NCBI RefSeq assembly: GCF_030867145.1
Contig: NC_134420.1
Coordinates: 10,188,823-10,252,822 of the forward strand
DNA: 64,000 bases
Reading direction: 5' to 3'
From: Opisthocomus hoazin
Lineage: Eukaryota > Chordata > Aves > Opisthocomiformes > Opisthocomidae
In this document: positions 52,301 to 61,741 of the stretch, in pieces
How positions within the stretch are numbered: the first letter of the stretch is position 1
How the letters are laid out: every line of letters starts with the position of its first letter
Made by a program: the position numbers and the translations under genes
The notes under the pieces: generated by a model
The model's input: only the letters and a program-made list of their open reading frames with translations
Databases searched by the model: none
Told to the model about the DNA's origin: nothing

Positions 52301-54657
52301 TTTTTGAAAATACCTCTTAATATTCAGAATGTGGGTTTTACTGATTGTTTCCTTTGGAAAAGATTGCAGAGAAAGTTGAATCTACTGTGAGTAGGGGATT
52401 CAATTCTCACCTTTTGCCCCCTCCTTAAAGGCTTAGACTAATGTCTACAGCCCTTGGTAGGAGCAATATGCTTCATGAGGAGTGGACAGCAAACCCTGTA
52501 GAGTTTTAGATTCTTTTAGTTCAGTATTCCAAAAAAGGATCACTGCTGTCTGAAATGTAGCTTCTCAAATGTAGCTGAACTGATGATTCAATCCAAGTAA
52601 CAAACATTGGCCCAGCCGCTGACAGGTTTAACTTGACAAGTGCAGTGACTTCTGCAGTTATTCACAGTTCCTCTAGCTTCCTTAGTTCTGGCCTGCATTT
52701 CCATAATTCATGGAAAACACGTGATGTATAAATGAAGATGTCATATATCTCACAGGTCTACTTCTTGCCTCTGTGTTGTGGTTATGCACCTGATACAAAA
52801 GGCGCTGACACATCTTTGTTCCGTCCAGGATGAAATGGGCTGTCCTCCGTAGCAACATAACTTTTACGAGAAAGGGACTTTTACACATCTTCCTTCACTG
52901 TTGTGTTTTTTGGGGAAGTATTCTCTGAAAAGCATGAATACATGCAAGTTTTACTATCTCTTTAATACAACTTGTAACTCCTGCAATCTTCCCGTTTACT
53001 TGTGGGAAATGAGCACAAGTGCTCTGAGGTGCCCTTTTTGCTGCTAGACTGAAAGCCACTAGAAGTGATTTTCATAGTCCTCTGTGTTTGATTTCTATGT
53101 AGACATTTTTATTATTTAGGGGGTGAGTCTTTGTGTAGAATCAAGGACAGAAATGAGTGCACTGTATGTAGGCACAGCCCACCAACTTTAAAATTAGAGA
53201 CATTCCTACTGAACATAGCAGCGTTTAGACAATGGCTGATCTGTAAGACCAGCAAGAGAGTTTGTTCTTTCTGTTCTCTTATGTGGCAGAATGGGGAACA
53301 TCTTTTTACTGGTCAGAACATCTCATAGGGAATATCGTAGCAAATTCAGCTGTGCATAGCAATTTCACAAGTAGAACGGTGTGGCAGTAACCTGCAGAAA
53401 TTCAGAATAAGACAGGAAAAATATTTTATGCCTAACTATCCTACTAAATTTACCTATGCAAGAAGCCAGAGCAATGAAGTAACCTTCTTCTTCAGTGCAA
53501 AAGAAGGCAGAAGTGGTTTCAAAGCAAACAGCATTAATGATCTAAAAATATTCATCAGATGGAAATGTCTATAAAGCTTCTTTTTGTGAGTACTCACAAT
53601 TATCCAACCCTGCAGAAACAAGAGAAGCTCATTATGTATTATTGTAGTGAGCTATGTTTAGAGAACAATTTATCACAATGGTAGTTGTCTATTTTAAGAT
53701 TAACTCACTGCCATATCCGGTTTCACAACTAAAAATGAAACACAACAGGTAGAAGGCAACTAGTTGTCTCTGAGATGCTGTTGTTAGTGATGTCCTCCTC
53801 TGTAGACAGTTAAATAATGGATCAGGTATGACTTGTTCCGAACACCGGCAATAGTGATGTATGTCTGGTCTCCCAAGTTGTTACTAAAAGGCTGCAGCAG
53901 CAGTGAATGCCATCTGAGGAAGACTAGAAGCATTTTTAACAAGGTAGTTACAGAGGCAATTTTTTTCCCGATTTAACTGTTCTTCAGCTGAAGGTAAAAT
54001 TAAAATGCTTCCTATTTATTTCTCTACTTACGAGAAGAAAACATGTTTTTTTCACTAAATGAATAGCAGGCAGCAGGAGGATGTGTAGACTGTAATCTCC
54101 ACCACAGTGGCACGTAGCCCTTTGTGCCAGTTGTTGTTGTATCCTAGACAGTAATGGTTTGGTCTGACCTTTTATTTGTAGCAACAAATTTCAAGTGTCT
54201 AAAATATATTGAGAGAGGTGAAAGAAACCAAATTGTTCGTGCTTTTAGTGGTAGCTAACAGTTTAATATCTTCTTTTAGCCCAGATTCCGATTTCCAGCT
54301 CTACAGTATTACCTCCTCTGATGGGTAATATTAGTGCTCTGTCTTTAGCCTTCTCCAGGGCAGGGCCATGAGGCCCAGTTGTAACCAAGGGGATGAAATC
54401 TGTTAACCATAAACATAAACCATGTTGCTAGTTATGTCCCTTGTATAGCCCCTACCCATCTGGACATTAGGTCCAGGAACAGAGAGTTTGGTCTCTAGGT
54501 AATTATCAATGTTAAACAATAACGGTAAAGGGGGATTTTTAATAGGAATAGCATTACTATGGTTGCAGGTGTGTTTGTGGTTTTTATCTATTGTCTAAAT
54601 TAACTGAAACAAAAAGTCCTATGTTTCCCACCTGAAATGTTAGCAGTCGCCTAGAGC
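49354..54657. other. Apparently unique DNA, nothing recognised
   Basis: Only short open frames on both strands. No known repeat family or RNA gene seen over about 5.3 kb. Confidence 0.5.
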
Positions 54658-54663
54658 CAGTCA

Positions 54664-55060
54664 AGGCGACCTAGCTACAGCGACATAGTTACAGTGACCT
54701 AGCTACGGGACAAGAGCCAGAAGAGGACTGCGCATGTGCAGAAGCTGGGGTCAACCAGCGGACACTGTGATGAAGAGAATGAGCCTTCATCTTGGGACCC
54801 CTGACGACCACCACTAGGAGGCACTGCGCAAGTGCGGGTGGGAGGAGTGTATGAAAATGAACTAATTTTATTATGAAAGGGATAAGTTATGTAACCTAAT
54901 AAATATGTATATTTTTATCTATATAAACTATACGGAAAAGGTATGAGGTATGCACATTCGGTGGAATTATCCCCCGTACATCCAGCGCTGCAATAAAGAA
55001 TGCCTGCCTTTTAACACTACATTGGTGTTACGAGGTTTTATTCCCGGATTTTTGGTGACA
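54664..55060 (+). mobile_element. Probable solo LTR of an endogenous retrovirus, plus strand
   Basis: About 397 bases organised like a retroviral LTR: direct repeats in the upstream part, a TATAAA box at 54,922-54,927, an AATAAA signal at 54,992-54,997, then about 60 bases ending TTTTTGGTGACA. CAGTCA lies immediately before (54,658-54,663) and after (55,061-55,066), as a 6-bp target duplication would. The right end keeps the expected CA. The left end begins AG instead of TG, so either the first base has mutated or the border is misplaced. The 70-base gap between TATA and AATAAA differs from the ERVK-type LTRs in this window, so it is a different family. No internal retroviral sequence is attached. 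Confidence 0.6.
54666..54707 (+). repeat. Three tandem copies of a 14-bp unit
   Basis: GCGACCTAGCTACA, GCGACATAGTTACA and GTGACCTAGCTACG follow one another without a gap at the start of the LTR-like element. Short tandem repeats at this place are typical of retroviral U3 enhancers. Two related motifs, TGCGCATGTGCA (54,729-54,740) and TGCGCAAGTGCG (54,825-54,836), resembling NRF-1 sites, lie downstream. Confidence 0.7.
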
Positions 55061-55157
55061 CAGTCAGTTCCCTATTGCAAGTAACTTGTGCATTGAAGAT
55101 GGTGAACTCCTGCCTTTCAGGATGATATTTGTTATGCGATACAACTGACTGTGTCAC
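55055..55157. repeat. 15-bp perfect inverted repeat with 73-base spacer
   Basis: GTGACACAGTCAGTT at 55,055-55,069 is exactly complementary to AACTGACTGTGTCAC at 55,143-55,157. The left arm spans the right end of one LTR-like element and its presumed duplication. The right arm spans the left end of the next LTR-like element. It could be a coincidence of two termini or mark a rearrangement. Confidence 0.6.
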
Positions 55158-55988
55158 GAGCAATTTTGCAATCAGGAGCTTGCGGCCCCAGTTCCAGTAC
55201 GTAACGTGGAAGTTACAGCATGCACTGTCTGCCAGGCGGCCGCTGTGAGGGGAGGTTGGGGCTGCCCTGTGCCAGACATGGCCGGTTCCAGCCGGCTCCA
55301 GCAGCCCTGCTGCAGGGCACAGCCTGGCCCCTCAGCCCTGGGCGGTGGTGCCTTGCGGAGAACATTTTAAGAAAGGGCAAAGCACCGCATGGCACTGAGC
55401 GATGAGGAGAAAAATGTGAGAAGCAGCTCTGTGACACCAAGGTTGGAGGAGATGGAGGGGAGGATGTGCTCCGGGCATCCGAGCAGGGTTTCCCCTGCGC
55501 CCCGGGGAGGAGACCACGCTGCAGCAGGTGTTGTCTGAAGAAAAGAGTGGCCCATGGGGAGGACCTGCGCTGGATCAGGTTTATCCTGAAGAACCGCAGC
55601 CTGGGAGAGGGCCCACTCTGGAGCAGGGGACTGTTTTGGACTGACAGCAACTCCTCATTTTCCATCCCTCTGTGCCGCTCAGGGGATGGAGGTAGAGCTG
55701 GGAATGAAGGAGTGAAGCTGACCCCAGGAAAATGGGGAGGTAGAGGAAAGGGGTTTCGTGTTTTGTCTTTGTTTCTCACTATCCAACTCTATTTTAATTG
55801 GCCATAAATTACATTTCCCCCAGGTCAAGTCCGTTTTGCCTGTGATGGTAACTTTTAAGTGATCTCCCTGCCCTGATCTTGGCCCACAAGCTTTCTCATC
55901 TTATTTTCTCTCGCTGTCCAGTTAAGGAAGGAGAGTGAGGGAGCAGCTGGGTGGGCGTCTGGCAGCTGGCCAGTGCCAACCCACCACA
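55152..55988 (+). mobile_element. Long GC-rich LTR, probably ERVL-related, plus strand
   Basis: Begins TGTCACGAGC and ends CCAACCCACCACA, about 837 bases. The order of blocks (GCGGCCGCTGTGAGGGGAGG, AACATTTTAAGAAAGGGCAA, a G-rich purine stretch, GTCAAGTCCGTTTTGCC, GTGATCTCCCTG) is that of a repeat common in bird genomes and usually classed with ERVL-type LTRs. The G+C content is high over about 55,200-55,760, and the open frames on both strands there (up to 188 codons, minus strand) are a by-product of that composition. No clear target duplication was found. Family assignment is from memory of the consensus layout. Confidence 0.6.
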
Positions 55989-58270
55989 GATGTGCAGGTG
56001 GAAAATTGCTTTATGTAAGATTAGTCATCCTTTGCTTTAACCTGAGATTGCGTTATTATTTTTTGACCGTTTTAATATGTAAGAATATTTCAGTTAAAGC
56101 CATCTCACTGCAAATGCCTAAACTTTAAAACTTTCCTTGTTAATTGTACTCAGTCCTGGGTGCTGAGTGCCAGAAGTCAACTGATATTCACAAAATCTGG
56201 CGGAGTGGTGGATGAGAAAGGAGAGTCCACAGGTTTTAGACTTACACACAGGCATTTTCTTGAAATAAAATACAGGCAAATATTACCATAGCCCTAGGTA
56301 GTGAAGAAGAGCTTAAAAATTACACAGCAGAGAGAGGGAATAATGGGTAAGAATCAAGAAACAAACATATGGCTGGAAAGTGAGAAACTTAAACTATGAG
56401 GAGCCAATGTGAAAAGTTTCCAAATATCCCTGAATCTTGCCATTGCTGTCATACTTGGTGTGTGAGTTTCCAGAACCTCACTGACAGAATAAATGCTGCA
56501 GACAATTGGAAAGTGCTTGTGCCCTGGTTCTTCAATTTTGCACTTTTTTGGACATGACGGACCATATCCATATGAGTCAGTGAGATAAAGATGTTCCAGC
56601 ATATCTACAGAGGAACTAGAGAAATAACACCAACACATCATTCCAGCTATATTGTCATAAATGGTTACTTAGAGGGAGAGAAGAAACAAATTCATGCTAT
56701 TTATTGGAAAAAAAAAACAGTATAAAGAGAAAGCACTGAGGGATCATTAGGTCATGTCATACTGTGAAGGAAAGCTAGAAACTGAGCTGTCTTCATATGT
56801 TCAGCATTTGGCAGATAATCATTCTGTAATTCTGTGGTTCTTTAGACAGCAGGAAAGTCGTTGTATCTTGGTTCCTTTTGCCTTTTATTTGTATGGATCT
56901 CTGCTAAGGAGACTCCTTTAAATCATACTGATTCATGAAGCACTTAAGTCCAGTGGTCACACTGATGCTGTATGTCAGCTATACAGAGATGGATTTAAAC
57001 CTCTAATGCAGTGTTTTCCTGAATTCAGAACACAGTCTCAAGCCACTCTCAAAATGTGGGGTGAGAATATCTGGCAGCAATGTGGTTTTCTGATCCAAAT
57101 GCTCGATCAGAGTCTGTAACCTGAATTTTCTGGAATCATTTGAACATCTTTGTCTATTTCCATTGTAACTCTTTAATTTTTTCTTTGCCCTGCTCAATCC
57201 AGATGGTATTAAAATAATTTTGTGCTTTATTATTTAAACACAGTAATTGCATGGCATATAATTTATAAATATTGTCTTATATGTATAGTTTTGCATCTAT
57301 ATCAGAAAGGTATCTAAAAATAAACATGAATTGTTTATCCCTATTTTTACAGATGGCATCAAACATTTGTAGAATAAATGTTGATCGTCACTGCTTGCTG
57401 AGTGTGTGACAGAGCTGGAGGGAGCACGAACTGAGATCTGATTCCTAACCCTAGGCCTGTTCCTAGAGCTGTTCATCTGTAAGTCCAAATCTGCTCTATT
57501 TTGTATGGTTTATTTTGCTTGCAGCAGAGTGGAATTCTTGTTTAAAATAATTTCTCATTATGGATGTTGAGAGGGTGTACAGATGTGCAGGAGAATAGCA
57601 TTTGAATATAAAAATAATTTTTGCAAATTGGAGTAGTAATTTTAAAATTAGTATTAATTTTGATAATAGCATGTGCAAGATGCCGTGAATGAAAGTACTA
57701 CAGCACAAAAAAGGATAGGAAAATAAATTGATTAGTAGCAGTTCTTCAGGAAAGGATTTTGGTGTTACAGTGGTTTTTAAATTAAATGCAACCCTACAAT
57801 TATTGCAAGAAGGACAGGAGCCATGCTGGGCTGTATTTGAAAATGACTATAGCTTAGATGATGTATAAAATCATGTCTCTGCTTTGCACAGTATTAGTAA
57901 GGCCGCAGTTAGATCTAGATTAGTGTATTTGAAGCAAAATATGAACCATCGGAAGAGAGCTAAAGAGCAAGCAATAAAAGGTTAGAAATCCAGACAAGAC
58001 ATCTTAGACCTCAATGACTTGGGATTATTCAGCAGAAGGACATAATTTGTTCTCCATGTGTATGATTGACAGAACAAGAATTATACAACATAAATTGCAG
58101 TGAGACAGATGCAGGTAAAAATTAACAACTTTCTCATTGTAAGACTGCAAAGCAATTTTTTGAATCTTAGTTCTCAGAGGTTTTAAAGTCAGGATAGATA
58201 AATACGGGTTAGGAAGGACTTGGATATGACCCATATTTGCCTTGAAATGGGGCTGAGACATAAATGAATT
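55989..58270. other. Apparently unique AT-rich DNA, nothing recognised
   Basis: No repeat family, coding domain or RNA gene seen. Confidence 0.5.
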
Positions 58271-58319
58271 AGAATCATAGAATCATAGGTTGGAAAAGAC
58301 CTCTAAGATCATCAAGTCA
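58271..58319 (-). mobile_element. CR1 LINE 3' tail, minus strand, interrupted
   Basis: The + strand AGAATCATAGAATCATAGG and the following GTTGGAAAAGACCTCTAAG are the reverse complement of a CR1 3' end. The match stops at AAGTC, where a plus-strand CR1 begins. This fragment is the 3' end of an element. A twin-priming event would place 5' sequence in inverted orientation here, so a separate, older insertion cut by the next CR1 is more likely. If so, its missing part should reappear beyond the right edge of the window. Confidence 0.85.
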
Positions 58320-59486
58320 AGGGACTTCAGGGCACTGGGGTGACTGGTTGAGGGATCAGGGGCACAGGTAGTGTTTTCCTCCATCCCATCAGTGGCAGGG
58401 AACAGCACTGAAAGGGGCAGGAAAATTCACCTGATTAACAAATGGCTCAGGGACTGGTGCCATCGGTCAAATTTTGGCTTCTTTGGTCACGGGGAGGTGT
58501 ACACAGCACTGGGCCTGCTAGTGACAGGCGGAGTGCAGCTGTCTCAAAGGGGAAAAAGGATTCTTGGCCACGAGCTGGAAGGGCTCATTGAGAGGGCTTT
58601 AAACTAGGTTTGAAGGGGGAAGGGGACATCGCCCAGCTCACTAGGGATGAGCCCAGGCTTGGCGTGCCAGGGTCAGGGGTGAGATTGACAGCCCAGCTCA
58701 AATGTGTCTATACCAATGCATGTAGCATGGGCAATAAACAGGAGGAGCTGGAAGCCATTATACAGCAGGACGGCTACAACTTGGTCGCCATCACAGAAAT
58801 GTGGTGGGACAACTTGCATGACTGGCATGCTGTCATGGATGGCTACAGACTCTTTAGGAGAGACAGGCCAACAAGGAGAGGTGGTGGAGTTGCTCTATAT
58901 GTGAAGGAGCAACTGGAATGCATTGAGCTTGGCCTGGGGGCAAATGAGGAATGAGCTGAGAGCTTGTGGGTTAGAATTAAGGGACAGGCTCACATGGGTG
59001 ACATTACGGTGGGTGCGTACTACAGGCCACCTGACCAGGAGGAGGAGGTTGATGAGGTCTTCTATAGGCAGCTGCAAGCAGCCTCACAATCACAGGCCCT
59101 GGTTCTGGTGGGGGACTTCAACCACCCTGACATCAGCTAGGAAGACCATACAGCTAGGCAGGTGCAATCCAGGAGGTTCCTACAGAGCATCGATGATAAC
59201 TTTCTGATGCAAGTGGTGGAGGAACCAACAAGGAAAGGCGCTCTGCTGGACTTTGTATTAACAAACAAGGAGGGACTGGTGGAGGATGTGAAGGTTGGAG
59301 GTAGACTTGGCTGCAGTGATCATGAGATGGTCGAGTTCAGGATCCTGCATGGAGGAAGCAGGGCGATAAGCAGGATCAAAACCTTGGACCTCAGGAGGGC
59401 TAACTTTGGCCTCTTCAGGGAGCTACTGGGAGGAATCCCGTGGGCCAAGGCTCTCGAAGGCAGGGGGCTCCAAGAGTGCTGGTCGC
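58320..59486 (+). pseudogene. CR1 LINE, ORF2 endonuclease region, part 1 (split by provirus)
   Basis: A 5'-truncated CR1 running off the window, split by the provirus. From about 58,610 one frame encodes the apurinic-type endonuclease of CR1 ORF2. It shows NACSMGN (N36), VAITE (E63), GGGVALYV, then GDFN near 59,112 and SDHE at 59,315-59,326, the metal- and DNA-binding motifs of this fold. The reading frame has no frameshift but two nonsense codons: TGA at 58,952-58,954 and TAG at 59,138-59,140. This protein nicks target DNA to prime reverse transcription, but the copy is dead. Few disabling changes in about 870 coding bases suggest a fairly recent insertion. The frame continues after the provirus at 63,941 as LFKRHFLHAQERCIPLRK. 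Confidence 0.93.
59481..59486. repeat. Provirus target site duplication, left copy (GGTCGC)
   Basis: Last six bases of the CR1 before the provirus, repeated at 63,941-63,946. The CR1 reading frame (Cys-Trp-Ser-Leu-Phe-Lys) is continuous if one copy is counted once, which fixes the insertion point exactly. Confidence 0.97.
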
Positions 59487-59851
59487 TGTCGGGGCGATTG
59501 GCTAAGTCCTGCCCCGAGGGTTGCTGTCCTGGAGAAGCGGCGGAAGAATGCAGCCGACTCAACGTGAGTGATAAGCAAGCTTCGTTTATTACAGTTTGGT
59601 TACACAATTTATAGAGTGATTAATTAGCTACTACATATTGCAAAGTTAGAGCTCATTATTGGCTAGCCAGCTAATTGTCAACTCCGCCCATACTCCCTCA
59701 TTCTTCTCCAGCTGCAACCTGTTTTTCACATTCTTGCTAACCGCAGAGTTGATTTGTTAAATTCCTTGTTCTGTCAAGGACACCGTGTGCTAAGCTTAAA
59801 ATGGATTTTCTACAACAAGCAATTCGGTCGAGCCTTGCCATCCCCCCCACA
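59487..59851 (-). mobile_element. Provirus 3' LTR
   Basis: Read on the minus strand it starts TGTGGGGGGG and ends CCCCGACA. It carries TATAAA at 59,613-59,608 and AATAAA at 59,590-59,585. The polyadenylation signal lies only about 18 bases beyond the TATA box, thus near or just before the likely transcription start, leaving a short R region. It differs from the 5' LTR at 59,499, 59,563 and 59,584. The truncated pol frame ends inside it, at 59,796. Confidence 0.95.
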
Positions 59852-59870
59852 CTTCCCCCTTTTTCTTTTT
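59852..59870 (-). promoter_or_regulatory. Polypurine tract (plus-strand primer)
   Basis: On the minus strand AAAAAGAAAAAGGGGGAAG, 19 purines in a row, ends directly at the first base of the 3' LTR. This is the position and composition of a retroviral polypurine tract. Confidence 0.93.
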
Positions 59871-60883
59871 AAATTGCGATAGGGCTCCTAATAGATGAGA
59901 ATTTGGTAAAAATACACAAAGGTCAATAGGGAGGTCGGGGTCACGACGGTGAACGAAACGTGAGGCAATCTGGTCAGCAATTTGAGAGAGGATACGCTGC
60001 TGTTCCGACGTAAGTTGCACCGGTGTAGTTGGGTCTGTCCCACGTAGTAACGGTCGAAGGCTGTCCAACTGTGCGTTGGATATTCCGACGACAGGACGGA
60101 TCCATTGGATGTCTCCCATCAGCCTTTGGGCGTCATGCAGTGTCTTGATTGACGTGTTGAGTTGTAGTTTTTGTGGTTGAATCTGAGAGTCAGCAATCTT
60201 CCAGCCTAGGTATAGCCATGGCGCTTTCGTTTGAATTTTTTCAACAGCTATTATTAAGCCATTCTCTCTCAGTGTCGTATGTAATAGCTGAACTTGTTCG
60301 GCGCTGAACTCCGACTCCTGCGCGAGCAGGATATCATCCATATAATGGTAAACTAACGTGTGTGGCCATAATTTCCTTAAGGGTTGTAGTGCATTGTCCA
60401 CGTACAACTGGCACAGCGTGGGACTATTCTTCATTCCTTGTGGTAATACTGTCCATTCAAAACGCTGTGCTGGCGCCTCTTTGTTAACAGAGGGCAAAGT
60501 AAACGCGAAGCGTTGCATATCTTGCTCGTGTAATGCAATAGTAAAAAAGCAATCTTTTAAGTCCACTATCAACAGTCTCCAATGCTCTGGTAACATAGCG
60601 GGGTTAGGTAGTCCTGGCTGCAGCGCTCCCATCGATTGCATTTGAGGGTTAACTGCCCTTAAGTCATGTACTAGCCTAAATTTTCCAGATTTTTTCTTGA
60701 TCACAAAAATTGGGGTATTCCAAGGGCTTGTCGATAAACGCAGATGTTTTTGGTCTAGTTGTTCTTGCACTATTTGATGAGCGGCGGCGAGGCTTTCCTG
60801 CTTTAACGGCCACTGCTCGACCCACACTGGTTCGTTCGTTATCCACTGCAATGGGATCGGGAAAGCCCAGGTTGCAGTGACCG

Positions 60884-61741
60884 TTACTGAAAAACCTTCT
60901 CGGTGGTTAGCACTACTCCCAATTGGTCAAGAACATCTCTTCCAATTAGACCATTCACTCCAGTCGGGAGGGGCATGATAGTGACTGGCACGGTCGCACG
61001 TCTGTCGTCTATGATTATCAAAATACGGTCCACGCTCCGTTGTACCGGAGTGTATCCTCCCACTCCTTCAACTCCTCGCTCCATTGGTTTCGTAGGCCAT
61101 GTTTTAGGCCAGACCCCTTCTTCTATAATAGTTAAGTCAGCACCTGTATCCAACAGCAGCGAGAGGTGGATCTGTTGACCCCGGGCCTCTAGCGTAGCCA
61201 TCGTAGTCGGTCGACGGTTCATAGACATGGTCAGAAATACTCCTGCTCCCGTTGAGCCAAATCCTCGGTCCTCCCGGGGGGTGGTGATTTCCAGGGAAAT
61301 ACCCGCAGTCAGGTGCGGCAGCGGTACCAATTGGGCAATTTTGCTGCCTGTTGGAATATGTATTGGCGGAAACGATGTCTGGACAATGATGCTAATAGTC
61401 CCGGTAAAATCGGCGTCAATGAGTCTTGGGATGACCGTCAAACCTTTTAGGCTTGTTGACGAGCGGCCGAGTAATAACGTTTCACATGCTTGTTTATTAA
61501 TAATCACTGGTCCCTTTACATTGCTTGGTACTCGTTGGGGTCTTTGATCCAATAGGGTGACAGTTACTGCCGTTGCCAGATCCATCCCGAGGCTGCCGGC
61601 TGCAGCTGGTTGTAACTGGCTGCTGATGTCGCTGTGGGCGTTTATAAGTTGGCAGTCACTTGCTGCACTGCTGGAGCTGCTACTTGTGTCGGGGCGCGAC
61701 GGCTCGACGCGCTCATCCGTCCGTTTCCCGACTTGAGACAT
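60884..61741 (-). CDS. pro: Retroviral dUTPase-protease (pro)
   Basis: A 285-codon frame in the -1 frame relative to gag, overlapping its end by 100 bases. Residues about 49-165 form a dUTPase: SLGMDL (motif 1), GRSSTSLKG (2), IDADFTG (3), GSKIAQLVPL (4) and RGFGSTG (5), so all five motifs are present. Residues about 185-285 form an aspartic protease: LLLDTGAD with the catalytic Asp at 198, a flap-like GVGGYTP (226-232) and GLIGRDVL (264-271). The protease cuts the polyprotein; the dUTPase keeps uracil out of viral DNA. In life it would be made as a Gag-Pro fusion by frameshifting, so the ATG at 61,741 need not be used. No disabling change is visible. Confidence 0.93.
   Translation of the reverse strand: MSQVGKRTDERVEPSRPDTSSSSSSAASDCQLINAHSDISSQLQPAAAGSLGMDLATAVTVTLLDQRPQRVPSNVKGPVIINKQACETLLLGRSSTSLKGLTVIPRLIDADFTGTISIIVQTSFPPIHIPTGSKIAQLVPLPHLTAGISLEITTPREDRGFGSTGAGVFLTMSMNRRPTTMATLEARGQQIHLSLLLDTGADLTIIEEGVWPKTWPTKPMERGVEGVGGYTPVQRSVDRILIIIDDRRATVPVTIMPLPTGVNGLIGRDVLDQLGVVLTTEKVFQ
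60890..60896 (-). promoter_or_regulatory. Candidate pro-pol -1 frameshift site (G GTT TTT)
   Basis: In the pro frame the codons read AAG GTT TTT CAG TAA, with the stop four codons on. Slippage by one base on GGTTTTT enters the pol frame, which is open from here. The first three bases are not identical, so it is not a canonical X XXY YYZ heptamer. Some betaretrovirus pro-pol sites are likewise imperfect. The location right before the pro stop is the main support. Confidence 0.5.

Larger units (their letters stand above)
59796..60896 (-). pseudogene. pol: Truncated pol: reverse transcriptase without RNase H and integrase
   Basis: Open from the presumed pro-pol frameshift site at about 60,890 to a stop at 59,796. 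Residues counted from 60,851: the conserved entry block is at 48-68, the first catalytic aspartate at 97 in LIVDLKD, LPQG at 136-139 and the YMDD box at 170-173 in YHYMDDILLA. Thumb-like sequence reaches about residue 325. From there the frame reads the polypurine tract and then LTR sequence to the stop, about 25 residues of non-viral-protein sequence. The rest of pol is deleted: connection, RNase H and integrase. The polymerase motifs look intact, but without RNase H and integrase it cannot complete replication. It has no start codon of its own (60,851 is TTG), in keeping with expression by frameshifting from pro. Confidence 0.93.

Noticed and set aside
55213..55807. 188-codon (-) and 113-codon (+) open frames
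   Set aside because: They lie in a GC-rich LTR-like repeat where stop codons are rare in several frames; a composition artefact.
58271..59486. Twin-priming inversion as the explanation for the head-to-head CR1 pieces
   Set aside because: Twin priming inverts the 5' part of an element, but the inverted piece here is a 3' end, so an independent older CR1 is a better explanation.
60358..61547. Plus-strand open frames (91-106 codons) over the provirus
   Set aside because: They are antisense shadows of pol and pro.
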